Source: Ochrobactrum sp. BTU1
GTDB taxonomy: Bacteria; Pseudomonadota; Alphaproteobacteria; Rhizobiales; Rhizobiaceae
NCBI GenBank assembly: GCA_018798825.1
Contig: CP076356.1
Span: 434,001-498,000 of the forward strand
Direction of reading: 5' to 3'
DNA length: 64,000 nucleotides
In this document: positions 9,776 through 18,800 of the stretch, piece by piece
How the letters are laid out: each line of letters opens with the position of its first letter
Numbering within the stretch: the stretch's first letter is position 1
Notes under the pieces: generated by a model
The model's input: the letters and a program-made list of their open reading frames with translations, nothing else
Databases searched by the model: none
What the model was told of the DNA's origin: nothing
Program-made: the position numbers and the translations under genes

Positions 9776-10213
9776 TTAACTTTCCCAGCGCTTTTTGAGC
9801 ATCCCCGGCAAATGCAGCTGGATTATATACACCAGCAAGGCTGCTGCCCATCCGAACATCAAGATACCGCTGGCTCCTGTGATAGGTCCGAACAGACGCG
9901 TTCGAGCGATTTGACTGAGGTCTCCGGATCCTAGCGTCGTGTAATTCAACATTGCTGTATAAAAGGCATCGCCATAGTTATCGACTAGGCCCATATGATA
10001 ATATGTCAGCGCCCATATTGTCACACAGCAGCATAGGCAGATAAAAAGTATAATATATAAGCTGATCAGCGATACAACCAAGAATATTACTCTATTCTCG
10101 TTGAGTTTACTGCCAAGCAGATGAACGAATAGGTAGACGCAAAGGGTTGCGAGCAAGTGAACCAGCATCACGACGATTCCCACTGTCGAGCCAACAATAA
10201 AATCTGTAAGCAT
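9776..10213 (-). CDS. Two-TM potassium-channel-like membrane protein
   Basis: 145 residues with three to four hydrophobic segments. Near residue 95 the sequence YTTLGSGDLSQIARTRLFGP resembles the pore loop of the Ion_trans_2 family (canonical TVGYGD). It is followed by GASGILMFGWAAALLVYII, the inner helix. The filter-like TLGSGD lacks the usual tyrosine or phenylalanine, so ion selectivity is uncertain. There is no TrkA-N or RCK domain. GGGGATACT precedes the ATG. The gene stands alone, divergent from the fluoride-channel pair. It could also be a non-selective or sensory membrane protein. Confidence 0.65.
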   Translation of the reverse strand: MLTDFIVGSTVGIVVMLVHLLATLCVYLFVHLLGSKLNENRVIFLVVSLISLYIILFICLCCCVTIWALTYYHMGLVDNYGDAFYTAMLNYTTLGSGDLSQIARTRLFGPITGASGILMFGWAAALLVYIIQLHLPGMLKKRWES

Positions 10214-10892
10214 AGTATCCCCGTTCCAAAGCCTGACATCTGGTGCTAATTAGAGAATATCTATTAAAGGGCCGTTTAAGCTGAGCCATCTCTTGGAATT
10301 TATTCAGCGCCATTCTTGCGGTAGCGCTGGAGAAGATCGTGTCGTAAGATCTCTGGTGTTTTTGAATCGAGTGCTGAATTGGCAGTGTTTTTGGACCTTT
10401 TTTAGAGCAATCATTCAATTCCGTTGAGGTTTTCGTAAGCGCGATCGTCGCAAGGTTTGATGTTTGAGAGACGAACGCATTTGTCGAGCTACAAATAATT
10501 GTCGCCCCAATATGTGTCACCCCGTGCCTGTTGGGCGAATATCACTCTGCCCCTGTCAGATCGAGAAAAATCCGCGCTGGAAATTGACTGCCAGAGTCTG
10601 TCTCCTCGAGTTGAAATTAGATAATGGAGGCGCCGACGCTGTGTTGCCATTGGTCGGCTGCTGCTAGCTCGACGAATTTTACAGAACGATGGTATGTGTG
10701 ACTAGATCGTTTAGCGCGGAAATCAGCCTTCAATCAAATTAAGTGCGTCATACAACCAAGTAACCGTAAGTGAAAAATAAGTGTCACGTATAGTTCTTAG
10801 GAAAGAATTTTCGAACACAGAAGTCAATAAGGGTGATAACTTGCATTCATCGAATGCGGTCACAACTGTTTCTATTGGCGTGGAGGGGCTCA
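10214..10892. other. Intergenic region upstream of the crcB pair
   Basis: Nothing coding is convincing here. I checked the last 100 bases before crcB for the fluoride riboswitch fold (the GGCGATGGNNTTCGCC-type P1/loop and AACCGCC elements) and did not find it. Confidence 0.4.
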
Positions 10893-11282
10893 ATGGTGCC
10901 ATTGGATATACTGTGGGTTGGCCTCGGAGGGGGGCTTGGGTCGTTATTTAGGTGGTGGGTGGGTGCGCTTGCTGGTGAATGCTACAAGGGCAAATTCCCG
11001 CTCGGAACATTCTTGATCAATGTCACTGGTGCTTTTTCAATCGGCTTTCTGTCTGTTTTGTTCACAGTGCAGTGGTACGATCGCTTTGGCGATTTATTGA
11101 GGGCTGGGGTACTAACTGGTTTCCTTGGTGGGTATACAACGTTCAGCTCGATGCAACTTGATGCAGTTAAGTTAGCGCGCGAGCATTACGAAAGCTTGGC
11201 AGTTATTTATCTCCTGGGGTCTGTGCTTCTCGGCTTGGCCGCAGCGGCGTTCGGAGCGCTTCTTGCAAACTTGATTGGGTGA
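10893..11282 (+). CDS. crcB: Fluoride channel Fluc/CrcB, subunit 1
   Basis: 129 residues from the ATG at 10893, preceded by TGGAGGGG; an upstream in-frame start would add 20 residues with no ribosome site. Four membrane helices. Family marks are GGGLGSLFRWWVG at the N-terminus, the GTFLINVTGAF segment of helix 2 and the GFLGGYTTFSSM motif of the helix-3 break that binds the central Na+ and lines the fluoride pores. Fluc channels are antiparallel dimers. The next gene encodes a second, different copy, so a heterodimer is likely. Role: passive fluoride efflux. Confidence 0.92.
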   Translation: MVPLDILWVGLGGGLGSLFRWWVGALAGECYKGKFPLGTFLINVTGAFSIGFLSVLFTVQWYDRFGDLLRAGVLTGFLGGYTTFSSMQLDAVKLAREHYESLAVIYLLGSVLLGLAAAAFGALLANLIG

Positions 11283-11292
11283 GGGAACTGCG

Positions 11293-11676
11293 ATGATGAA
11301 CACAATCATTCTCGTATTCGTCGGAGGCGCCGTCGGTGCTATGGTCCGAGAATTTCTAATGTTGGGTATACCGAACCTTTCAGAAGGTTTTCCAATATCC
11401 GTCCTGGTTGCGAATGTTGCCGCCTCGTTTCTACTCGGGCTCTCAACTAGTCTTTATAAGAAAGGTTCACTCAGCGAAGACGTGAACACATTGGTCTCAA
11501 CCGGTATTATGGGTGGGCTTTCTACGTTCTCCACCTTCGTTTACGGTGCCTATGTTCTCATGGCTGGAGGAGCGGCAAATATGGTGTCAGCGTCGTTATA
11601 TTTACTGATTTCGGTTGTAATGGGTTATCTCGCAATCCTTCTTGGATTGCGATTGGGAGGCAAATCTTCAGTTTGA
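11293..11676 (+). CDS. crcB: Fluoride channel Fluc/CrcB, subunit 2
   Basis: 127 residues from the ATG at 11293, six bases after GAGGGA; a TTG at 11275 would overlap the preceding gene. Four helices, with GGAVGAMVREF, LVANVAASFLLG and the GGLSTFSTFVYG break motif. The protein differs clearly from its neighbour, as expected for paralogues specialised for opposite orientations in a heterodimer. The stop-to-start distance from subunit 1 is only 10 bases, so equal expression is likely. Confidence 0.92.
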   Translation: MMNTIILVFVGGAVGAMVREFLMLGIPNLSEGFPISVLVANVAASFLLGLSTSLYKKGSLSEDVNTLVSTGIMGGLSTFSTFVYGAYVLMAGGAANMVSASLYLLISVVMGYLAILLGLRLGGKSSV

Positions 11677-12119
11677 AGATATAAGTTAGAGCTAAGAACA
11701 TCGAAAACGGACACACGAACCACGTAGTCTAGAAAAGAGATTTATGGCAAGCGTTTATTTAGGCTCATCCAGGTCCGGAATGTAAGTTACAGGACTTCAC
11801 TGCTATTCCTTCTTTTGTACTCTCTTCAGAAGGAAAGTCACTCATATTCCTCCAAGCTAATATCGACCTTTCGGTTACTCGTTAAATGCATTGGAAGAAA
11901 GAAAACATAAACTTCTGTGTAATTTATTCAGCTATAAATAAAAGAAATTATATAAATTAAAGAAAGTAGCCTTTCTTTTTGATTTAAATTCAGAAATATT
12001 GGAAGAATACCTGTTCTATTTATACGTATGCCAAATAGTAGGGTCTTATTCTCTGTGCGTCAGGTGTCTTCTTTTGGGTGCCGTTAACTTAGCCCATTGT
12101 CTGTGATCACTACCTTTCA
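11677..12119. other. AT-rich intergenic region
   Basis: No gene seen. The part from about 11880 to 12020 is markedly AT-rich (runs such as AAATTATATAAATTAAAG), unlike the neighbouring coding DNA. Confidence 0.4.
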
Positions 12120-12329
12120 GGCGAGCGCCGCGGTTCAGTACAAGCGCAGCTTGGTGCGCATACCCTGAGGCCTGTTGGACTCTCGGAACATGCAAGCGAT
12201 GTGGCAGGTCGCTTCGAATTTGACGTAGCCTTGCTGGATATCAATATTGCCGCCGCGTTAACTCCATGGGCACTTTCGTTCTCAACCCGTTGGTTCGCGA
12301 AGGAGAACCCAACGGCTTCGTCGAAATAA
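12120..12329 (+). pseudogene. Relic of a response-regulator receiver domain
   Basis: An open frame of about 70 codons without a start codon reads RPVGLSEHASDVAGRFEFDV then ALLDINI. This is the layout of the CheY-like receiver segment in which the phosphorylated aspartate sits at the end of strand 3 (DVALLDIN). The conserved acidic pair of strand 1, the GYG strand-4 region and the lysine of strand 5 are missing or garbled downstream. I read it as a decayed single-domain regulator. The match is by eye only. Confidence 0.4.
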
Positions 12330-12793
12330 ATCACTGATATGGCCCCGTGGTCGCCTCTATCGGCAACGAGCCACCGGTCTTCGTCGACTGTTGCACGGGT
12401 CCGTTCAAATGAACAGGGTACGCGAGCCGTCTTAGCCGTCGACCGAATGTAGTGGCAACAAGGTTTTCATCTTTTCACGCGGATTGGATTTGATTAAATG
12501 CATGCTGCGCAGCGGAAGGAAGTTTGGTCGCATCCAGTTGCGCTGCCCCGGGATGTTGGGAGACGTGCCGGGGCTTTTGACATTTTCTCAGAATACCTCC
12601 CGCTCCTGAGTTCCAGCTGGTCACTGACAATCCGGGTTAATTTCGTCGGTGCGCTTAGTAAGCTACCATTCGCTCGGATCCTCCATCTATCGAACGTCGC
12701 AGAAATAATCGAAAGTTAGGGATGACCGGTTTTTGTCTCGATGGTAAAAATAATCTGTTGAACAGAAATGGGGCGAAGATGGGAGGAAAAATC
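12330..12793. other. Intergenic region, no convincing gene
   Basis: An open frame at 12498-12719 (plus) has no ribosome site and no recognisable motif; I do not call it. The last bases before 12794 carry GGGAGG, the ribosome site of the next small gene. Confidence 0.3.
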
Positions 12794-12985
12794 ATGGACG
12801 AGAATAGCTTCCACAAATCTAGTAAGTTACAATCGCTCCTTATTGATGGAAAGCAAGCCGCGACAACGTCAGCCCGGGCTCCAGAAACAATAGACGTGGT
12901 CGACCGCCTGCCCAGTTTACAGTTTGCCGCAATTGCACTGGCGTGCGGCGTAGGCACTGTCTTTTTTATTACGAACGTTCTCTAG
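12794..12985 (+). CDS. Small single-span membrane protein
   Basis: 63 residues. A good ribosome site (GGGAGGAAAAATC) precedes the ATG at 12794, which is why this start is preferred over one 72 bases upstream. The N-terminal 40 residues are polar. The C-terminus, LQFAAIALACGVGTVFFITNV, is a single membrane helix reaching almost to the end, the topology of a tail-anchored or small stress membrane peptide. No family recognised. It stands alone between two gene-poor stretches. Confidence 0.5.
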   Translation: MDENSFHKSSKLQSLLIDGKQAATTSARAPETIDVVDRLPSLQFAAIALACGVGTVFFITNVL

Positions 12986-13438
12986 ATTTCAGCACTTTTC
13001 GAAAGGCATTGGGAAATGCGATCATTCTTGGTCTCATCGTCCTAGATTTTGCGCGACTTGACCCGTTATAGCTATTTAATTTGCATCCCTTAAGGATCGT
13101 CGAAAAGGGCAGTGGGCCATAAATAATAGTGGCCCATGACGCATATGCTTCCGGTTTAAAGACAGTCACGCGCTGATGTTGAAATTGCTGTTGTCATTGA
13201 GGGTGAGCGACGATGTCAGTCCTACATCCCAGACAGATTCGAAAAGGAGAAGTGGAAGTGCGGGAAATGGGGTGCCGTGCAATATTGCGCGGTGATCGCC
13301 TAATATTGCAATGAGGTCAAAAGCTTCCCACTGACCAATAGCAGGAATGGCTCCCCTAAGGGGGCCATTCCGCTTTGCAGAGATGGCATTTAGCTTATCG
13401 CTTCCTGCGATAGCTTGGTGGGGCCGAGCGTTCCCCTG
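12986..13438. other. Intergenic region before the amidohydrolase 3' end
   Basis: About 450 bases without a gene. It contains a strong hairpin at 13344-13371 (listed separately) just beyond the 3' end of the minus-strand amidohydrolase. Confidence 0.4.
13344..13371 (-). terminator. Hairpin downstream of the amidohydrolase
   Basis: GGAATGGC and CCCC pair with GGGG and GCCATTCC around a tiny loop, giving a 12-bp near-perfect stem. It lies about 70 bases beyond the stop of the minus-strand gene. No long T run follows on either strand, so it may be a weak or factor-assisted terminator. Confidence 0.55.
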
Positions 13439-15190
13439 TCAGGCCTTGAACTGCTGAGTCCCGCCCATCCAGGTCTCACTCACCTTGATCTTAGAGATCT
13501 TTGCGTCCTTTTTTGTAGGATCTTGCTCTAGGATCGCAAAATCTGCGAATTTTCCATTTTGTAACGATCCAATATCTTCGTCCATATGACATTGCCAAGC
13601 TGCGTCAATTGTTACAGCACGCAAAGCAGCTTCGACCGGGATACACTCATTGGCAAAGAAGACGTCTCCGCCCTCATTCATCACACGTGTGACGGCGTCT
13701 TCAACATACCGCAACGGTTCAATAGGCGTCACGTTCCAATCTGAATGCAGTGATATTTTCAAACCGGCCGCGAGTGCCGACGCACAAGGATCGTAGAATT
13801 GAGCACGTTCAGGACCTAAAATTCGATCCCGGAACGCTTTGCCCCACCAACGGATATGACCTATGAGGAAAGAAGGCGAGACGCCCATATCCTTCATGCG
13901 TTTCATCTGATCAGGGTGAAACACGCTACAATGCTCAATCCGATGACGTAGCGGGCTATCTGCGTTCTTGCCTAGCGTTGTTTCATACGCATCTAGCACC
14001 ATATCGATTGCTGCATCGCCATTTGCATGAACGCCAACCTGCCACCCGCCCGCATGAGCGCGGCGGATCACCTCGGTGACTTGTTCGAGAGTGTAATTGA
14101 GCGCTCCGCGTGAATTCGATCCCAGATAATTCTCCCTTTGAAAGCCCGTCTGAGCCTGATTGGAACCATCAGCCCAAGCCTTTATCCCATCGACCCGGAA
14201 AATATCGTCTCCACGCCCTGGCTTGATCCCTTCTTTTTCCCACTCGTCCATTATCGTTGAGACCAACATACCGCGATAGCGAACAGGGGAAGTGCCGTCG
14301 GCAAATACTGCATCCAGGAGTTGGAGATCTTTTGCGCCTGCCATGATGCCAATGCCGCAGTCGTGAAGCATGGTGCAGCCAACCGAGCTTGCCTGGGTCA
14401 AAAGCTGTTTCACACGCCCGACCATCTCAACTGCGTCGGGAGAGGGCATAGCCGTCAGGAATTCTTGCTGCGCTGCCATCTCCTCAATACGCCCGGTTAG
14501 ATTTCCGCTGCTATCTCGCACGAAGCGAGCACCAGAAGGATCAGACGTATTGCGAGTAATACCGGCTGCCTTGAATGCGGCACTATTGGCGTAAGCTATA
14601 TGGCCATTGCTCTCCTGCATGAAGAAGGGATTGTTGGGAGCCAGTTCATCCAGTTCTGCAAGCGTGGGTATCTTAGCGCCGCTTGTGATGCTGGCGTCAA
14701 ATTGCTGAGCACGAACCCACTCTCCGGCTTTCGCATCAGCCACGCCTTTACGGAGCTTTGCCCAAACAGTTGCATAATCTGGCGTGGAGATTGGGCTGAC
14801 GTCAATCCAGTCCTGAAATGCAGTGAATACAAAATGCATGTGTGGATCGATCAATCCCGGCATTAAAGTGCGGCCTTCGAGATCGACTACTCGAGCGCCC
14901 GCCCGTATTGAAGCTTGCACAGCTTCTGCCGTCCCAACAGCTAGAATTCGATTGTCGCGTATTGCGACGGCCTCCGCACGCGATTGCGATTGATCCATCG
15001 TAAAAATGGTGCCGTTCTTGAAAATTATGTCCTGCACACCGTTTGACGATGTTTGCGCTTGCGCGCTTTCCGTCGTCGAGCAGGCAAACGCTGTGGCAGC
15101 TGCGCCGGCGCCAAGAAACTTCAGAAAATCCCGGCGTGAAGCCATGGATTGAAGATAAGAAACCATACCAGGATTACAGGCGATACACAT
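13439..15190 (-). CDS. Tat-exported amidohydrolase (amidohydrolase 3 family)
   Basis: 583 residues. The N-terminus carries a twin-arginine signal (SRRDFLKFLGAGAA) followed by AFAC, a lipobox-like site, so the enzyme is probably exported folded and perhaps lipid-anchored. The mature protein starts with the beta-sandwich segment IIFKNGTIFTMDQSQSRAEA. It then has the metal-binding HMHF after LMPGLIDP, GVHANGDAAIDMVLDAYE, HRIEHCS and LHSDWNV, the metal and catalytic blocks of the YtcJ/amidohydrolase-3 group. The start at 15190 has a weak AAGGG site; starts at 15166 or 15145 are possible. Substrate unknown. Confidence 0.85.
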   Translation of the reverse strand: MCIACNPGMVSYLQSMASRRDFLKFLGAGAAATAFACSTTESAQAQTSSNGVQDIIFKNGTIFTMDQSQSRAEAVAIRDNRILAVGTAEAVQASIRAGARVVDLEGRTLMPGLIDPHMHFVFTAFQDWIDVSPISTPDYATVWAKLRKGVADAKAGEWVRAQQFDASITSGAKIPTLAELDELAPNNPFFMQESNGHIAYANSAAFKAAGITRNTSDPSGARFVRDSSGNLTGRIEEMAAQQEFLTAMPSPDAVEMVGRVKQLLTQASSVGCTMLHDCGIGIMAGAKDLQLLDAVFADGTSPVRYRGMLVSTIMDEWEKEGIKPGRGDDIFRVDGIKAWADGSNQAQTGFQRENYLGSNSRGALNYTLEQVTEVIRRAHAGGWQVGVHANGDAAIDMVLDAYETTLGKNADSPLRHRIEHCSVFHPDQMKRMKDMGVSPSFLIGHIRWWGKAFRDRILGPERAQFYDPCASALAAGLKISLHSDWNVTPIEPLRYVEDAVTRVMNEGGDVFFANECIPVEAALRAVTIDAAWQCHMDEDIGSLQNGKFADFAILEQDPTKKDAKISKIKVSETWMGGTQQFKA

Positions 15191-15898
15191 TTTTGGAACC
15201 CTTTTGACTACGGTTGGGTGCTCACATCAAAATATCAATCAAGCAATTTCGACTAATAAATCAAAAATCGAACAAGTAAATAATATAAATATATTGATAT
15301 ATTATATTATAAATTTCTAATATTAACTTAATTATATAAATGAATCACATATTATCACGCTGTGGAGATTTAACATGATAATCATTTTCATATAGTTAAT
15401 TTCATTTCTATCGGAATTAATTATTTATATTAGAATTAATTAATATTGATATAGATCTACAACTTCAATCTCTATTGCCTGGCGTCGCGACGCTGTGGAA
15501 TAATCTTGAATGCCTCCATCTAGCTATATTGCTTAAAGCAATTCGCACGAAACTCATGGCGGGGCCAATGCATGACACGCTAGCCGCGACTGACGTTAAC
15601 CAATTGAGTTCAAGGACATAAGGTCTCCCCCGAAGACATCTGGGCGCTGATCGCCATCTTTCTGTTAGGTCGAGCCAATATCTCATCAGCAGTCCCTGTT
15701 TCATTGAGTCAGGATTCGTTGTGCTGGGAGCAAGGTATTCATCAAGTTCTTGTCTTTGATGAGGGGTGAAATCTCGCTGTTCTCAAGCTGGTTAATGTCG
15801 TTTCAGCCAACCGGAGTGTCGGTTCATCCGAATGGGCTTGTATAACTGCTGAGATAAGCAAAATTGCATTCTGATGATGACGCTCTCGGGGACCATGA
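15191..15898. promoter_or_regulatory. Long AT-rich region upstream of the autotransporter
   Basis: About 700 bases without a gene. The segment from roughly 15235 to 15460 is almost pure A/T, with ATATTGATATATTATATTAT-like runs. Such tracts upstream of surface-protein genes in Brucellaceae are typical binding ground for the silencer MucR (established for the group). Binding here is inference. The minus frame at 15465-15704 has no motif and is not called. Confidence 0.45.
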
Positions 15899-18800
15899 AT
15901 GCGTAACTTGACCTTGATCGGAAAGACTGGTGCAAAGCTTCTAGGACAATCGGGCAGTCTAGACTATCGCATATACAAGATTGGCCGACGCTCAAGGGAC
16001 CATTACGTGAGCTCTTGTCTATCTGGACCCGCATGGTTTGCGTTTGTCGGAGTTGCGGCTGTGATCGCGAGCACATCTCTGACCCAGACAGCATTCGCAC
16101 AGAAAACGTCCGGCGGTGGCGGTGCAGGCGGCGCTGAAGGCACCCCACCTTCGCATTTTGATGCCAAAGGTAATCCTGGCGGGGAAGGTGCGGGCTCGAC
16201 AGCAAATTCCGGTGGCGGCGGTGGTGGTGGTGGTGCTGGTGGCGCTGCCGGCGGCAAACACGACGGTAGGAACGCATCGATAACTGGTGGCGGAGACGGC
16301 GGTGAAGGTGCGAGAAGTGCGCAAGGCGGTCGAGCGGGTAACAATGGTGCCATTGGGTATTCAGGTCCCACAATTTCCGACTATTCACTGATCCAAGCTT
16401 TTGACGGAGGAACCGGGGGAGCGGGGAAATCGGAAAAGAAGGACAAAGTGTTTTTGCAACCGGCAACGGCGCCTCCGGTGGCGGTGGCGGCGGAGGCGGG
16501 GGTGGTGGTACTGGTGTGATTTTAACCGCACCAGCAAAAACTCTTGTCGGCCAGACAATCATCGGGGTGCGGGCGGCGCGGGCGGCGCGGGTGGTCAAGG
16601 CGGCGACGGGGTCGTCGTCTGGAATGTGTTCACTGTCACGCCTGGTGAAGGAGGCAGCGGTGGCGGCGGTGGCGGCGGCGGCGGTGGTGGAATTGGAATT
16701 GCTACGGCCTATGATCTAACCGTTGAGAGCGGAAGTCTGGTTCTGGGTGGCGCCGGTGGTCAAGGCGGGGTCGGAGGGATCTCGGGGCAACATGCCGATG
16801 AAAATAGCGGCGGCAGCATTATGGTCTGTGAAGACGATGAAGGCGAGATCGAATGTTCCAGCCCTATTTCTATTCCAAGTGCACCCTACGACACGCTGAC
16901 CACGGGCGGGGGCGCAGTGGTGATGGGGGCGGAGGAGGAGACGCTATCAGTGTCTCCGGACAGTCCGTCTTAGTGATTGAAAACGGCGTTAAAATAGAAG
17001 GTGGTGCTGGCGGACATGGTGGCGCAGGTCTGGCTGGTGGTAATACGGCTTCGGATGGCGGCAATGGTGGCAGTGGCGGCAACGGCATTACTGCAATCAG
17101 TGGTTCTCAAATAGTCACCAATTCTGGCACAATCATCGGTGGCACAGGGGGAGACGGGGGGCGCGGTGGTGGTGGCGCAGATACAGGTGGCAATGGTGGC
17201 GATGGCGGTGATGGTGGAATTGGTATCTCGATAAATACGGGAACTCTAGGCGCGACGGTTAACAACTTGTCTGGAGCCACAATTTCAGGTGGAAGTGGAG
17301 GGGCCGGCGGTAAAGCCCCCACGACATCGTCCAATCCACCGAGCTGGTGGTATACTGGTACGAACGGGCGCAACGGGACTGCGGGCGTTGGCGTCTTTTT
17401 TTCCACCGAAGGCGCAACCCTTTATAATGCTGGTGCAATCGCAGGAGGACAGAACACGGATGGGACTTATGCCGATGCAGTTCAGTTCACCGGCAGCAAT
17501 AACACGCTGGTACTCGGCGCCGGCTATAGTTTCAAAGGCAACGTGAAGGCCGAGCCATCGAATTCTAACACACTGGCTTTTGGTGGCGCGCAAGCCGCGC
17601 AATTCGATCTGTCCGGCTTCGAAACAAGATTTCAGGGCTTCAACACCCTAGAAAAGCGCGACAATAGCACATGGTCTCTCACTGGATCATCGCAAACGTT
17701 TGATGGGGACCTTGGTGTGCATGGCGGAACATTGGTGCTGTCCACCAATTCTCAGTTAAAGGCAGACAATGTCGTAATCGGGTCATCTCAGGGCGATACG
17801 GCCATGCTCAGGATAGAGGGGGCAAATAGCAGCCTCAAAGTCAATGACGCACTAAGTGTTTCTGGATTTGGCAACGACACGCTGACGATTGCGGATGGCG
17901 GCAGAGTGACTGTCAACGGCGACTTATCGGTGGGAAGTACAGCCGCAATCATCGCCGGTTCTCAGAACGCGCTCGCGGTAAGCGGGCAGGATGCAGTCCT
18001 GCATGTTAACGGCTCGGCAAATATAGGTAGTCGCCTTTCAATCTCCGATGGTGGCGCGGTTTTCGGAAAGAACATGCAGATCGGGGCAGGCAATCCGGGC
18101 GGCGATATAGCTACGCTTTTGGTCGATGGAGTGGGATCGGTACTCGACGTTGCGCATATCAATGTAGGTTCTATTGGCGATGGCTCTCTAACGGTCTCAA
18201 ATGGCGCAACGATCGGACATGCACCAAACACCAACATCATACGGGTTGGAGAAAACGGGGCACAGGGCGTAGTGAATATCGGCGCGCGTGCAGGACAAAA
18301 CGCAATGGCACCTGGAAAAGTTCAGGCAAATGTAGTTCTGGGCAGTGAAGGAACGCTCAATATTAATCATAACCGCAACGACTACGGGTTCAACACCGAC
18401 GTCAAAGGGACTGGAGAGATTAACTTCCTGGGTGGTACTACCACGATAGACGGACAAGGCTTGGCGGGGTTTTCCGGGCAATCCAGTATTTCCAACAGTA
18501 CCGTCGTGTTAAAAAGAGCAGCTGCGCTCAATGGCACAGTCAAGATTGAAGCCGGTGGCAATCTCATCGGTTCAGGTACGCTCGGCGACACAACCGTGGA
18601 AAATGGCGGTACAATTGCAGCCGGGTTGCAAACGCCATTAACGATCAATGGCGATCTCGATCTGAAATACGGTGCAAGTTTTAATTTTAACCTTGGGACG
18701 TCTAACTCGAGTAAGGCCGCTGCCTTAAAGATCGAAGGCGATTTGAAACTGGATGGGGCAACGCTGAATGTCATTGGTACGTCAGACACAGGGCTGATCG

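Noticed and set aside
10690..10892. Possible fluoride riboswitch before the crcB pair
   Set aside because: The conserved crcB-motif elements (GGCGAUGG-type loop and ACCGCC strand) could not be found in the leader.
15792..16598. Proline- and histidine-rich minus-strand frames over the Gly-rich region
   Set aside because: Direct complement of GGN-codon runs; low complexity, not a gene.
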